Made by a program: the position numbers and the translations under genes. Under the pieces are notes generated by a model that saw only the letters and a list, made by a program, of their open reading frames with translations, had not been told where the DNA came from and made no database searches. A stretch of 64,000 nucleotides of DNA from CAZNXJ01 sp964577115. GTDB lineage: Bacteria > Planctomycetota > Planctomycetia > Pirellulales > Pirellulaceae. The first letter of the stretch is position 1. Every line of letters starts with the position of its first letter. The DNA lies in assembly GCA_964577115.1 (NCBI GenBank), contig CAZNXJ010000025.1:1-64000 (forward strand), given 5' to 3'. Below, piece by piece: positions 8,586-17,176 of this stretch.

Positions 8586-9362
8586 ATGGCCGAACGGCCG
8601 CGTGTGTCTGTTGTTGTCCCGACGTACTGTGAGGCGGCGAATCTCGCCGAGCTTACTCAGCGCATCGCCGCGGTGCTGCATCGCTGCGGTCGCACTTTCG
8701 AAATCGTGGTCGTCGATGACAACAGTCCCGATGAAACGCGCCGCGTCTGCCAGGCGCTTGGCGAGTGTCATCCGCTTCGACTAATCGTCCGTGAACATGA
8801 GCGCGGGTTGTCGTCGGCGGTCGTGACGGGGCTGCGCGCCGCGGCGGGAGACGTCCTCGTCGTGATGGACGCCGATCTGTCTCACCCTCCGGAGAGTATT
8901 CCCGATCTGGTCGACCTGGCCGAGCAGCCGGATGTCGATTTTGTCATCGGCAGTCGTTACGTTCCCGGGGCAGCTACCGCTGAAGATTGGGGATGGTTTC
9001 GCCAATGGAACTCACGGATCGCAACCGCGCTTGCTCGAGGCTTGACGCGTGCTCGCGACCCGATGGCGGGCTTCATGGCGCTGCGGCGGGAGATATTTGA
9101 AAGAGCGGATCCTCATCTCGACCCGATTGGATTCAAGATCGGGCTCGAACTGATTGTTAAAGCGCACTGTCAGCGTGTCGTCGAGACGCCAATCTACTTC
9201 GCGAATCGCAAGCGCGGGTCGAGTAAGTTGAGTTGGAAGGAACAGGTGCGCTATCTCCAGCATCTCGTGCGGCTGTATCGCTATCGACTCTGGGCTCGCG
9301 GTGACCGAGCGCCTCCCACGAAAGGGAGGACGAACGCGGTTACTCGGCGGCGGGCTGCCTAA
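8586..9362 (+). CDS. GT2 polyprenol-phosphate mannose/glucose synthase-like
   Basis: A 258-residue GT-A fold transferase of the dolichol-phosphate mannose synthase type. Motifs in order: VVVPTYCEAANL, VVVDDNSPDETR (nucleotide-binding Asp), VVMDADLSHPPE (DAD metal-binding), VIGSRYVPGA, and NSRIATALARGL followed by DPMAGFMALRRE. It ends about where the catalytic domain ends and lacks C-terminal membrane helices, like the short Dpm1 type. It should transfer a hexose from a nucleotide sugar to polyprenyl phosphate on the cytoplasmic face. The next gene is a GT87-like membrane transferase that could use the product. An in-frame GTG at 8523 is possible but sits in the promoter. Confidence 0.87.
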   Translation: MAERPRVSVVVPTYCEAANLAELTQRIAAVLHRCGRTFEIVVVDDNSPDETRRVCQALGECHPLRLIVREHERGLSSAVVTGLRAAAGDVLVVMDADLSHPPESIPDLVDLAEQPDVDFVIGSRYVPGAATAEDWGWFRQWNSRIATALARGLTRARDPMAGFMALRREIFERADPHLDPIGFKIGLELIVKAHCQRVVETPIYFANRKRGSSKLSWKEQVRYLQHLVRLYRYRLWARGDRAPPTKGRTNAVTRRRAA

Positions 9363-9393
9363 TCAACCAAGTCATTTGCCCGAAAGTGATGCA

Positions 9394-10719
9394 ATGCCCG
9401 AGCCGCGACGTCTGAGCTGGATTGCGGTGAGCCTGCTGGGCTGTGTGGCATTAGCCGTGCTCCTGACGTTGGTGCGCGATCGTGCGGGTGAAACGCCCGT
9501 TTACCGCAAGGCTGCGCTCCGAGCGATGCGCGGTGAACAGTTCTACCAGCCTGAAGATCATCCCGCGTTCACGTACCCGCCATTTTTCGTATTGGCGTAC
9601 GCTCCGCTTGCTCCGTTGCCCGATGTGGCCGGTCGAGTTGCCTGGTACTGCATCAATTTCCTGTTGTTAGCGGGGATTGCTCACCTAACGTGGCGGCTTA
9701 CTTGTCCGGTGATGGTGGACGCAAATAGCAAATTGCGGCGAGCGACGACATGCCTGGTCGTGACGGGGCTATCGGCTCGGTTTGTTATCTCGCCCATTGA
9801 GTACCAGGGGCACGATCTGCTCGTCTACTTCCTGGCGATGCTGGCCATTTATTGCTGGGCGGCGGAGCGAGATGCGCGGGCAGGAAGCTGGGCTGGTTTG
9901 GCGGCGGCCTGCAAGGCGACTCCCCTGCTGTTTCTCGTCGGTTTCGTCCGCCAGCTGCGCACGCGCGCGGTGATCGCTCTTGTTGCGGCGGCGTGTGTTG
10001 CGACATTGTTACCCGATTTATTGTTTTCGAACCCGGATGGACAGCTTTGGGCGGTCACCTGGTATCAGAAATTCGTTTCGAAGGTCAGTGCGGGCGCGCC
10101 GGCCGATGCGGCTGGAGTCTGGGTGAGCTGGAACATGTTGAACCAGAGTCTTTCGGGGACGATGTACCGTCTAACGACGGCCGTGGCGACACCTTCCCAA
10201 TTCTGCTGGGATGTGAGCCTGATCGATCTTGGCCCAGCGGCTCGCAAAGGCGTGACTCTGCTGGCGCAGATTTCCGTTGTGGGGTGGCTCGCTTACGTCA
10301 CGCAGCCTCGTTGGCTGAGCAACGTTGCTCTGGGAGAACGGATGTTTCGCGTATTGGGGCAAGGGGGCTGCGTTCTTTGCGGCATGCTTCTGTTGTCGCC
10401 GATGAGTAGCAAGCAGCATTTTTGCTTTTTATTGGCGCCAATCAGTTTTCTGGTCGTCGACTATTTCTACCGCGGACGGAGCCTGTCGAGCGGTGGAGCG
10501 CTGCTCGTGATTCTGCTATTGGGCACGCTTACCGGAAAAGATGTATGCGGGGAGGCGCTCCACATGCAGCTGGCTGCCTATGGCAACCTGACCTGGTGCA
10601 CGCTTACAGCGCTCGTCGCTTCCGGCCTTGTCCTACGCCGCCGCGCGCACCTGGGCTGGAATTCTGTAAGCACCGATCCCGTTTTTCTTCCCACACGCGA
10701 CCTTCGCTGTGCCGCGTAG
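9394..10719 (+). CDS. GT87 (DUF2029) family integral membrane glycosyltransferase
   Basis: A 441-residue polytopic protein with about ten hydrophobic segments. The first transmembrane helix (LSWIAVSLLGCVALAVLLTLV) is followed by a loop with FYQPEDHPAFTYPPFF and then LAPLP, a layout typical of GT-C DUF2029/GT87 enzymes that use polyprenyl-phosphate-linked mannose. Another segment, SPIEYQGHDLLVYFLAMLAIYCW, and SAGAPADAAGVWVSWNMLNQSLSG in the second half resemble the family. It lies 31 bases after a polyprenol-phosphate hexose synthase, so donor synthesis and transfer are probably coupled. ATG 9394 is chosen because the longer GTG form overlaps the upstream gene. Confidence 0.8.
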   Translation: MPEPRRLSWIAVSLLGCVALAVLLTLVRDRAGETPVYRKAALRAMRGEQFYQPEDHPAFTYPPFFVLAYAPLAPLPDVAGRVAWYCINFLLLAGIAHLTWRLTCPVMVDANSKLRRATTCLVVTGLSARFVISPIEYQGHDLLVYFLAMLAIYCWAAERDARAGSWAGLAAACKATPLLFLVGFVRQLRTRAVIALVAAACVATLLPDLLFSNPDGQLWAVTWYQKFVSKVSAGAPADAAGVWVSWNMLNQSLSGTMYRLTTAVATPSQFCWDVSLIDLGPAARKGVTLLAQISVVGWLAYVTQPRWLSNVALGERMFRVLGQGGCVLCGMLLLSPMSSKQHFCFLLAPISFLVVDYFYRGRSLSSGGALLVILLLGTLTGKDVCGEALHMQLAAYGNLTWCTLTALVASGLVLRRRAHLGWNSVSTDPVFLPTRDLRCAA

Positions 10720-10789
10720 CGCAACCGCTGCCATGGTTGTCCCGCCACGCCAGGGAAGTCGACCATGCTCTCAGAGGGGATTGTCTGCA

Positions 10790-11116
10790 ATGTCGAAGCA
10801 TAACCTCTTTAGCGATGTGCCTCTCAACTTGCCGGACGAGCTCTTTACCGCGCTGATCGAAACGGGGACGGTTCGCATCTCGCGAATTGTTTCGCACGGC
10901 CACGCCTCGCCGGACGGGTTCTGGTACGACCAGGATGAGCACGAATGGGTGATCGTGCTGAAAGGGGCGGCGCGTCTGCGGTTTGGGGATGGCGAGATCG
11001 AAATGAAACCGGGGGACTTCGTGAACATTCCGGCTCGCAAACGCCACCGCGTCGAATGGACGACGCCGGATGAGCCGACGGTCTGGTTGGCCGTCTATTA
11101 TCGCGAGCCTGCCTGA
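10790..11116 (+). CDS. Small cupin-domain protein
   Basis: A 108-residue single-cupin protein. Cupin motif 1 is seen as HGHASPDGFWYDQDEHEWVIV followed by LKGAARLRF, and motif 2 as GDFVNIPARKRHRVEWT, with His and Glu metal ligands in place. ATG 10790 has AGAGGGGA about ten bases upstream; the longer frame is intergenic. Small cupins include isomerases, dioxygenases and sugar-binding proteins, so the activity is not predictable. It is followed by the large repeat block. Confidence 0.82.
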   Translation: MSKHNLFSDVPLNLPDELFTALIETGTVRISRIVSHGHASPDGFWYDQDEHEWVIVLKGAARLRFGDGEIEMKPGDFVNIPARKRHRVEWTTPDEPTVWLAVYYREPA

Positions 11117-11164
11117 AGCAGGCCGGCGCATTCAGGCCCCGGGAGAGAACGCGATTTCCGTATC

Positions 11165-11310
11165 CAATCCGCGCACCAGCCGGCCTGCCGCGAAGCGGCG
11201 GCCATCGTGTGGCCCCGCCGAAACGCGAACCGCGAAGCGGTGGATCCGAAGGTAGCCCGGGGGAAGGGCTGAAGGCCCGCACCCCCGGGTGCGGAAGTGG
11301 CAATAGCGCC
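11165..11310 (-). repeat. Inverted copy of the intergenic repeat
   Basis: Its reverse complement matches the direct copies at 11.7-12.1 kb over about 140 bases: TTCCGCACCCGGGGGTGCGG, then CTTCCCCCGGGCTACCTT, GGATCCACCGCTTCGCGG and GGCAGGCCGGCTGGT, with small differences. It begins about 50 bases after the cupin gene stop. Confidence 0.8.
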
Positions 11311-11471
11311 CCCCACACAATCCGGACCAGGGCCACGATTCGTGGGGCCCCACCACGCGCACGGACCCCATTCCCATCCACTCGCCACCCCAACGTGAAT
11401 ACGCGGCGGTTGGCGCGGATGGGCATCAATAATGATGCCGTGGATGTACCTCGTATTTTTTGGGCGGGTAA

Positions 11472-11494
11472 TGTCGCGGCGTTCCGCCGCGACA
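11472..11494. repeat. Hairpin in repeat block
   Basis: TGTCGCGGCG and CGCCGCGACA form a 10-base perfect stem around the loop TTC. No T-tract follows on either strand, so it is not a typical intrinsic terminator. Confidence 0.6.
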
Positions 11495-11541
11495 CTCCAA
11501 CCCGGTTCGTTACGCCTTGGGTCACACAACACACAACAAAA

Positions 11542-11576
11542 CAACGGGTGCCCGGCCGCAGGCCGGGCACCCGTTG
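11542..11576. repeat. 16-bp perfect hairpin, recurs degraded at 2.5 kb
   Basis: CAACGGGTGCCCGGCC, loop GCA, then the exact reverse complement: a perfect 16-base stem. The left arm occurs intact at 2496-2511. No T-tract follows. It may be a mobile palindromic element or a structured transcript end. Confidence 0.8.
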
Positions 11577-11698
11577 CTCCGTTATCAAGTGCACACGCCG
11601 CGTTACACCGAGGGGATCGCGACCGCGCATCGTGGGATGGCGGTGGAATATGCCGTTTACCGCCGTTGGGGCGCATGGCATGGGGGTACGCGTTTCGC

Positions 11699-11809
11699 CG
11701 CTTCCGCACCCGGGGGGTGCGGACCTGCGGCCCTTCCCCCGGGCTACCTTGGGATCCACCGCTTCGCGGTTCACATTTCGGCGGGGCAGCGCGGAGGCCG
11801 CCGCGTTGC
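11699..11809 (+). repeat. Direct repeat copy A, cut by the gap
   Basis: Matches copy B from CGCTTCCGCACCC through CTTCCCCCGGGCTACCTT to GCGGAGGCCGCCGCGTTGC, where the N run begins. It contains a CGCACC/GGTGCG inner hairpin. Confidence 0.75.
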
Positions 11810-11909
11810 NNNNNNNNNNNNNNNNNNNNNNNNNNNNNNNNNNNNNNNNNNNNNNNNNNNNNNNNNNNNNNNNNNNNNNNNNNNNNNNNNNNNNNNNNNN
11901 NNNNNNNNN
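11810..11909. other. Assembly gap, exactly 100 N
   Basis: A run of 100 N, the conventional filler for a gap of unknown size. Copy B contains 41 bases between the points corresponding to the two gap edges, so the real gap may be only about 41 bases, or 41 plus whole 197-base units. Confidence 0.95.
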
Positions 11910-12106
11910 CGGATAGCTACGCAACCCGTGTTGCCACCGGGTGAGCGCGCCATTGGCGCTTCCGCACCCGGGGGTGCGGGCCTTCAGCCCTTCCCCCGGG
12001 CTACCTTGGGATCCACCGCTTCGCGGTTCGCGTTTCGGTGGGCAGCGCGGAGGCCGCCGCGTTGCGGCAGGCCGGCTGGTAGGCGGATTGGGGGTGATGG
12101 GCGGCT
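11910..12106 (+). repeat. Direct repeat copy B, 197-base unit
   Basis: CGGATAGCTACGCAACCCG at 11910 recurs at 12107, giving a 197-base period. Inside, CCGCACCC at 11962 and GGGTGCGG form an 8-base stem with a two-base loop. The unit ends in GGGGGTGATGGGCGGCT before the next copy starts. Confidence 0.8.
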
Positions 12107-12180
12107 CGGATAGCTACGCAACCCGTGTTGCCACCGGGTGAGCGCGCCATTGGCGCTCAGCACCCGGGGCTGTGGACCTG
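12107..12180 (+). repeat. Partial direct repeat copy C
   Basis: Starts like copy B (CGGATAGCTACGCAACCCG, then GTGAGCGCGCCATTGGCGCT) but diverges after CACCCGGGGCTGTGGACCTG. It abuts the 3' end of the converging phosphatase gene. Confidence 0.65.
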
Positions 12181-12209
12181 AGGCCAGACCTGCGGCTTCA
12201 TCCCTCTCT

Positions 12210-13334
12210 TCATTGCGACGTGGGGAGGACGTCGGCGATGGGGGCGCCGGATTGGGGGACGGCGGAGTGGTAGTCTTCGCCTAGCAGCGCGGCGAGCGTG
12301 GCGGCGATCTGGCTCTGCGTCACGCGGTCGCAGTTCGTGCGTTCGCCGAGCGGTGGGGTGTCGGGACCAATGACCGCGATCCAAATGTCCTCGGCCCCCT
12401 CAATCGACGCTCCGTGATTCTTCCAGTTCACCGGCCCCGAACCGCGACCATGATCCGTCGAGATAATAAACGTCGTCTTGCCACGATACTGATCCATCGA
12501 CTGCATCAGCTCCCACAACCGCTGGATGTACTGGTCGACCGTGTGCGCCGACGTTAACAAGTGGTCGTAACGACCCGCGTGCCCCCACGCGTCGGTTTCC
12601 AGAAAACCAATGAACATCACACGCGGTTGACGGTGCAAAATGTGCTCGCGCGCGGCCTGATATACGAACGAATCGTAAATCTCGGCCGGGTTCTGACGCG
12701 TAGTGTCGGCGAGCAACTCGTTCAATAGCTTCTGCCGCTCGTTCGGCTCAGGCTCGGGAAGCGGCTCCCAGCCTCCCATCACCGGAAAACCACACCGCTC
12801 GCGATTGACGATATAAGGTGTCACGTCCCAGCCGCTGTAAGCCGCCACCTTGCCGCTGAACTCGGGTTTGCGATGCAGCCACTCGAGCACCGTGAAGTTC
12901 AAGTTCGGACGCTTCGCGTTACTGTCAATCGCCGGATCCGCGAAACCCGTCAGGATCTCGTTGTAACCGGGATAGGAAAACTTCATCGTGTTCGTGATCT
13001 GCGCCGAACTCCCCTTCAGCCGGTTCCCAAAGATCTGCCCCTCCTTGGCAATCGTGTTCCACATAAACGGCATCAATGCCGCTCGACGCTCCTCCGGCGT
13101 CTCCCGCCAGAATTTCGCTTCGATCGACTTCACGTCCGTAACGCCGCCGATCTCGCGGCTGATGAGCGCCTTCTCCGCACCCGTGAACAACTCTTCCCAG
13201 CGCAGCCCGTCCGTCGTGATCAGAACGACGTTCTCGGTTTTCAATTCCTGAGCACCAAGCGGCCGCGCGGACAGCGGCAATACGACCAGAAACAGACTCG
13301 AAAGAACAAACAGTCGGCGAGGAATGATCGACAT
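12210..13334 (-). CDS. Secreted alkaline phosphatase/phosphodiesterase superfamily protein
   Basis: A 374-residue protein with a signal peptide (MSIIPRRLFVLSSLFLVVLP, cleavage likely after LGAQ). It has the alkaline-phosphatase-superfamily layout: ENVVLITTDGLRWEELF near the N-terminus (metal Asp, with Thr/Asp in the nucleophile region), KFSYPGYNEILTG, FLETDAWGHAGRYD (Asp and His ligands), and IISTDHGRG followed by NWKNHGA (Asp-His and His ligands). This resembles type I phosphodiesterase/phosphopentomutase-like proteins. Substrate unknown. The longer frame upstream of 13334 lacks signal features. Confidence 0.8.
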   Translation of the reverse strand: MSIIPRRLFVLSSLFLVVLPLSARPLGAQELKTENVVLITTDGLRWEELFTGAEKALISREIGGVTDVKSIEAKFWRETPEERRAALMPFMWNTIAKEGQIFGNRLKGSSAQITNTMKFSYPGYNEILTGFADPAIDSNAKRPNLNFTVLEWLHRKPEFSGKVAAYSGWDVTPYIVNRERCGFPVMGGWEPLPEPEPNERQKLLNELLADTTRQNPAEIYDSFVYQAAREHILHRQPRVMFIGFLETDAWGHAGRYDHLLTSAHTVDQYIQRLWELMQSMDQYRGKTTFIISTDHGRGSGPVNWKNHGASIEGAEDIWIAVIGPDTPPLGERTNCDRVTQSQIAATLAALLGEDYHSAVPQSGAPIADVLPTSQ

Positions 13335-13565
13335 CGGGGACCTCAAGCGGCAATGACGTAGGCGATAGGCTCGGCTCGGCCAACGTACGGCCACCCACCT
13401 GCCGCGTGAACCGCTTCACGGCAGAGGCGCCCGGATCCGAGCGTGACGGAAGCTTAACGGGCTCGCGTGGCCACTGACAAGAATGGTTCGGCGTAAGGCG
13501 GCATGCCACCGGGGCCCCAAGCAGGACGGTCGCCGGGGGCGATGGACTTTGAGTATACTTCGAGC

Positions 13566-14180
13566 ATGAACACCAATATTCCGGGACGCGAGCGTTTCGA
13601 GCAGGCGTACGAAGGCAAACCGCCGTGGGATATCGGCAAACCACAACCGGTCATCGTCCGCTCGGCCGATAAGGTCGCGGGCTCGGTGATCGATGTGGGC
13701 TGTGGAACCGGCGAGAACGCTCTGTTTTTCGCCGAGCGTGGTCACGACGTCGTGGGCATCGACTTCCTCGAAAAGCCCATCGCCGAAGCTCGACGCAAGG
13801 CCGCCGAACGCGGCCTCTCCGCGAGGTTTCTCGTCCACGATGCCCTACAGCTCGACACCCTCCCCGACCGCTTCGACTCGGCCATCGACTGCGGCCTGTT
13901 TCATGTCTTCGCGGACGACGATCGCGCTCGCTACGTCTCCGGACTCGCTACCATCATCCGACCAGGTGGCAAGTTGATCCTGCTGTGCTTCAGCGACAAG
14001 GAGCCACCCGGCGACGGGCCGCGCCGCATCACCGAGCAGGAACTGCGCGCTGCTTTCGCCAACGACTGGGAAATCGAGTCGCTCGAGGAAGCTCAGTTCG
14101 AAGTCCGCCCCGACCTGGAAGATATCCGGTTCAGCGAAGGCGGCCCCTATGCGTGGCTCGGCGTGATCCGACGCAGGTAG
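13566..14180 (+). CDS. Class I SAM-dependent methyltransferase
   Basis: A 204-residue methyltransferase from ATG 13566. Motif I is VIDVGCGTGENALFF, followed by the acidic GIDFLEKPIAEAR, FLVHDALQL, and the motif IV region FDSAIDCGLFHVF, then the post-motif GGKLILLCFSD. The N-terminal PPWDIGKPQPVIV resembles the thiopurine methyltransferase/TehB-like group, which methylates small molecules, halides or metalloid oxyanions. Substrate not predictable. The longer frame from 13503 starts in non-conserved sequence. Confidence 0.85.
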   Translation: MNTNIPGRERFEQAYEGKPPWDIGKPQPVIVRSADKVAGSVIDVGCGTGENALFFAERGHDVVGIDFLEKPIAEARRKAAERGLSARFLVHDALQLDTLPDRFDSAIDCGLFHVFADDDRARYVSGLATIIRPGGKLILLCFSDKEPPGDGPRRITEQELRAAFANDWEIESLEEAQFEVRPDLEDIRFSEGGPYAWLGVIRRR

Positions 14181-14438
14181 ACGCAGGTAATAGAACGTCT
14201 CGCGGGATGCTGGGATCACGTGACCGCCACGCCGCTTTTCCCCCGGAGTGAGTTTGTTTGACTCCATCTGGAGCAGCGTCGTTCGCCCCCTGCCTTCCAA
14301 GGTGTGCGGAATACAATGTGCACGCGTGCCGAGCGCCCGCATATGGGCAGCGTGCGGGCCGTGCTCGACCGTTAGACGCTTCGCGTTGGCGCCGCGTAAG
14401 GCCCTGGCGCTCGGCTCGCAAACGATGGTGATCGTGCT

Positions 14439-15425
14439 ATGAAACTGTCGATCCTGGACCTTGCATTCGTTCCCGCCGGAGCCACGCCTGCCGAGGCGCT
14501 GCGAAACACGCTCGACCTTGCTCAGCATGCCGAACGCTGGGGCTATCATCGCTTCTGGCTCGCCGAACACCACAACATGCCCGGCATCGCGAGCGCGGCC
14601 ACGGCCGTCGTCATCGGATATGTCGCCGCGGGTACGAGTACGATCCGAGTGGGCGCGGGCGGCATCATGTTACCGAACCATGCGCCGCTGATTGTTGCCG
14701 AACAATTCGGCACCCTCGAAACACTCTACCCCGGTCGAATTGATCTGGGCCTCGGCCGCGCCCCCGGCACCGACCAAAAGACGCTGCTCGCACTCCGCCG
14801 CACGCCGCTCAGCGCCGAAACTTTTCCCGATGACGTTGTCGAACTACAGCAGTACTTCGAACCGGTCCGAGAAAATCAGGCCGTCCAGGCGGTGCCAGGT
14901 GCCGGATTGCGAGTGCCTCTGTGGATTTTGGGGTCGAGCCTGTTTGGAGCCGAACTCGCCGCGACGCTCGGCCTCCCCTACGCCTTCGCGTCCCACTTCG
15001 CGCCCGACGCACTCGCCGCTGCGCTCCAGCTCTATCGCCGCGGCTTTCGCCCGTCGCGACAGTGCGACCAACCGTACACGGCCGCCGGCGTCAACGTCTT
15101 TGTCGCCGATACGGATGCCGCCGCGCGCCGTCTGTTTACGTCCGCTCAGCAGCAGTTCACCAACCTTCTGCGCGGAACCCCTGGAAAACTGCCTCCTCCC
15201 ATCGACGACATCGACGCCTACTGGACGCCCGCCGAGAAAGCTCGCGCGTCCGCGATGCTCGCGTATTCCTTCGTCGGCAATCCGCAAACGGTGCGAGCGG
15301 GTTTGAATCGGTTCGTCGAGATTACGAAAGTCGATGAATTGATCGTCGTGTCTGCGATCTATGATCACGAAGCACGACTGCACTCGTACGAGCTACTGGC
15401 CGAGACGATGGGAAGAGAGGAATGA
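14439..15425 (+). CDS. Luciferase-like (LLM) flavin-dependent oxidoreductase, YhbW-like
   Basis: A 328-residue TIM-barrel flavoprotein. The N-terminus (LDLAFVPAGATPAEALRNT), RFWLAEHHNMPGIASAATAV, TIRVGAGGIMLPNHAPL and RIDLGLGRAPGTDQ are almost diagnostic for the YhbW-like class of bacterial luciferase-family monooxygenases that bind reduced FMN or F420. No reductase partner lies next to it. Substrate is unknown. A 258-base stretch before it holds no recognisable gene. The AraC regulator starts 94 bases downstream. Confidence 0.9.
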   Translation: MKLSILDLAFVPAGATPAEALRNTLDLAQHAERWGYHRFWLAEHHNMPGIASAATAVVIGYVAAGTSTIRVGAGGIMLPNHAPLIVAEQFGTLETLYPGRIDLGLGRAPGTDQKTLLALRRTPLSAETFPDDVVELQQYFEPVRENQAVQAVPGAGLRVPLWILGSSLFGAELAATLGLPYAFASHFAPDALAAALQLYRRGFRPSRQCDQPYTAAGVNVFVADTDAAARRLFTSAQQQFTNLLRGTPGKLPPPIDDIDAYWTPAEKARASAMLAYSFVGNPQTVRAGLNRFVEITKVDELIVVSAIYDHEARLHSYELLAETMGREE

Positions 15426-15519
15426 ATGATTAGGGATTGAGGATAGAGGGCGAAAGGAGGAGGAAGCGAAGGGGGAGGAGTATCCGTCGCGGCGACGGTC
15501 GAGGTTGGTGAAGGACGCT

Positions 15520-16485
15520 ATGGGGAAGCGGAAGCTGAGCGAGAGTCTGTTTGATCCGCGTACAGGTGGTCAGCCGATTCGGATAGGCTGTCTCGCTGCG
15601 CGGCGGAAGCCGGCTGAGCCTGCGCGCACGAATTACTTCAACGTAATGCTCATCCGCTCGGGTTCGGGCGTCGTCTGGGCTGACAGCGCGTGCTTCGCCT
15701 TCGAAGCGCCCTGCCTCTTGTTCTTCGTCCCGTACCAATACATTCGCCTCGAACCCGACGCGCCGGTCGAAGCCGACGTGATTCAGTTCCACGCGAACTT
15801 TCTATGCGTCGAGACGTTTCACGCGGAAGTCGGATGCAGCGGTACCCTATTCAATGATCCCCACGGTGTTCCCATCGTGTCGCTCGACGAGCTCGCCGCC
15901 GCGGAGGTGCTGGATCTCATCGAACGACTCCGACAGGAACAGGCCGAACAGGCGCTCGCCTATAGCGAAGTCATGGTCGCGCACTTAAAAGTTCTGCTGA
16001 TCCTTGCCACGCGTCGCAAAGCAACGGAAGCAGCAGCACGCTTGGCTCGCGGCATGGATCCGCGGCATCCGTTGATCGCCGAATTTCGCGAGCTCATCGA
16101 ACAACACTATCGCACACTCCACTCGCCGGGCGACTACGCGCGGCTGCTACACGTCACTCCGAAAACGCTCGGCCGCATCGTACGCGAGAACCTCGGCACG
16201 ACGCCGACGGAACTAATCCGAGCGCGCATTCTGACGCACGCCAAGTGGCAGCTCCTGCACACGCTGCGGCCCGTCAAGGAAATCGCCCGCGAAGTCGGTT
16301 TCTCGGACGAGCTTTACTTCAGCCGCCTGTTCAAGAAGGCCACCGGCTGCTCGCCCCGGTTCTTCCGCGAGTTCGAAACGGAAATCCGGGGAGGGAGCAA
16401 TTTGTCCATGTTTTCGTCCGAAGCGCCCATTCAGAGCTCCGCCAGCAGGCGCGATACTGCGAGCAGGTCAATCGCCAAAACGTAA
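15520..16485 (+). CDS. AraC family transcriptional regulator
   Basis: A 321-residue regulator. The N-terminal 170 residues form a cupin-like ligand module (YFNVMLIRSGSGVVWAD, LLFFVPYQYIRLEPD) and the C-terminal 100 residues contain the two helix-turn-helix motifs (GDYARLLHVTPKTLGRIVRE and IAREVGFSDELYFSRLFKKA). ATG 15520 is used; an in-frame TTG lies at 15505. A DUF417 membrane protein follows 61 bases later. This order recalls RclR with RclC in Escherichia coli, but whether the ligand domain is orthologous is not shown. Confidence 0.88.
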   Translation: MGKRKLSESLFDPRTGGQPIRIGCLAARRKPAEPARTNYFNVMLIRSGSGVVWADSACFAFEAPCLLFFVPYQYIRLEPDAPVEADVIQFHANFLCVETFHAEVGCSGTLFNDPHGVPIVSLDELAAAEVLDLIERLRQEQAEQALAYSEVMVAHLKVLLILATRRKATEAAARLARGMDPRHPLIAEFRELIEQHYRTLHSPGDYARLLHVTPKTLGRIVRENLGTTPTELIRARILTHAKWQLLHTLRPVKEIAREVGFSDELYFSRLFKKATGCSPRFFREFETEIRGGSNLSMFSSEAPIQSSASRRDTASRSIAKT

Positions 16486-16546
16486 TTGGCCGAGAGTCGG
16501 TGCTTCGCACTGCCCCTCTCGGCGCCTGGAACGAGAGGTAAAGAGC

Positions 16547-17119
16547 ATGGAATCGTTGTTCCGCTGGGCCGCGCGGATGGACCGAGTGGGAATGGCCGTT
16601 ACCCGGATCGGGCTGATCGTGGTGCTCGTCTGGATCGGAGGTTTGAAAGCGTTTCGCTACGAGGCCGATGGCATCGTGCCCTTCGTCGCCAACAGCCCGC
16701 TGATGAGCTTCTTCTATGCGGACCCGGAAAACTACAAAGCACACATGAACCCGGAAGGGGCACTGGTCCCTGAAAACCGGGCGTGGCACGAGCAAAACCG
16801 CACATACGAATTCTCGTACGGGCTCGGCACCGTCATCGTGCTCTACGGCCTGTTGATCTGCACGCACCCCTGGTTGCCGCAAGTCGCAACGCTCGGCAGC
16901 TTCCTCGTGTTCGTGATGTCCATCGTCACCCTGTCGTTCCTCATCACCACACCTGAATGTTGGGTGCCCGATCTCGGTGACGCACAGCATGGCTTTCCCT
17001 ACCTGAGCGGCCGCGGCAGGCTCGTTATCAAAGACGCGATCATGATGGGAGCGTCCTTGGTCACCATGGCCGACTCGGCGAAGGCCGCTCTGCAACGGCG
17101 CGAACTGGCCAAGGCCTGA
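16547..17119 (+). CDS. DUF417 (YkgB/RclC-like) membrane protein
   Basis: A 190-residue inner-membrane protein with about four hydrophobic helices (VTRIGLIVVLVWIGGLKAF, TVIVLYGLLIC, LGSFLVFVMSIVTLSFLIT). The family signature is seen as WIGGLKAFRYEADGIVPFVANSPLMSF and FLITTPECWVPDLGD followed by GFPYLSGRGRLVIKDAIMMGA. The E. coli relative RclC is induced by reactive chlorine. It is next to an AraC regulator and converges on an iron-sulfur repair gene. GAGAGG precedes the start. Confidence 0.87.
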   Translation: MESLFRWAARMDRVGMAVTRIGLIVVLVWIGGLKAFRYEADGIVPFVANSPLMSFFYADPENYKAHMNPEGALVPENRAWHEQNRTYEFSYGLGTVIVLYGLLICTHPWLPQVATLGSFLVFVMSIVTLSFLITTPECWVPDLGDAQHGFPYLSGRGRLVIKDAIMMGASLVTMADSAKAALQRRELAKA

Positions 17120-17176
17120 CCGCGGGAACTTAGTGCGGCGGCGCGCAATATCGCCGGGTGATTCGTGGGCCGAAAC

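Larger units (their letters stand above)
11117..12209. repeat. Gene-free block of inverted and tandem repeats with assembly gap
   Basis: About 1.1 kb with no credible gene. It contains an inverted repeat copy (11165-11310), two long-stem hairpins (11472-11494 and 11542-11576), at least two direct copies in tandem (11699-11809 and 11910-12106) and a partial third (12107-about 12180). Translated frames give only Gly/Pro/Arg-rich low-complexity products. A 100-N gap interrupts the tandem array, which fits an assembler collapse on repeats. Confidence 0.75.

Noticed and set aside
11209..12141. Several open frames of 60-235 codons through the repeat block, some reading through N
   Set aside because: Products are Arg/Pro/Gly-rich translations of repeats and contain runs of unknown residues.
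11117..12209. Integron attC array or dif-like recombination sites
   Set aside because: Copies lack attC core sites and intervening cassettes; no integrase is nearby and XerC is 39 kb away.
11117..12209. CRISPR array
   Set aside because: The repeat period is 197 bases with conserved inner sequence; no short repeats with unique spacers and no cas genes.
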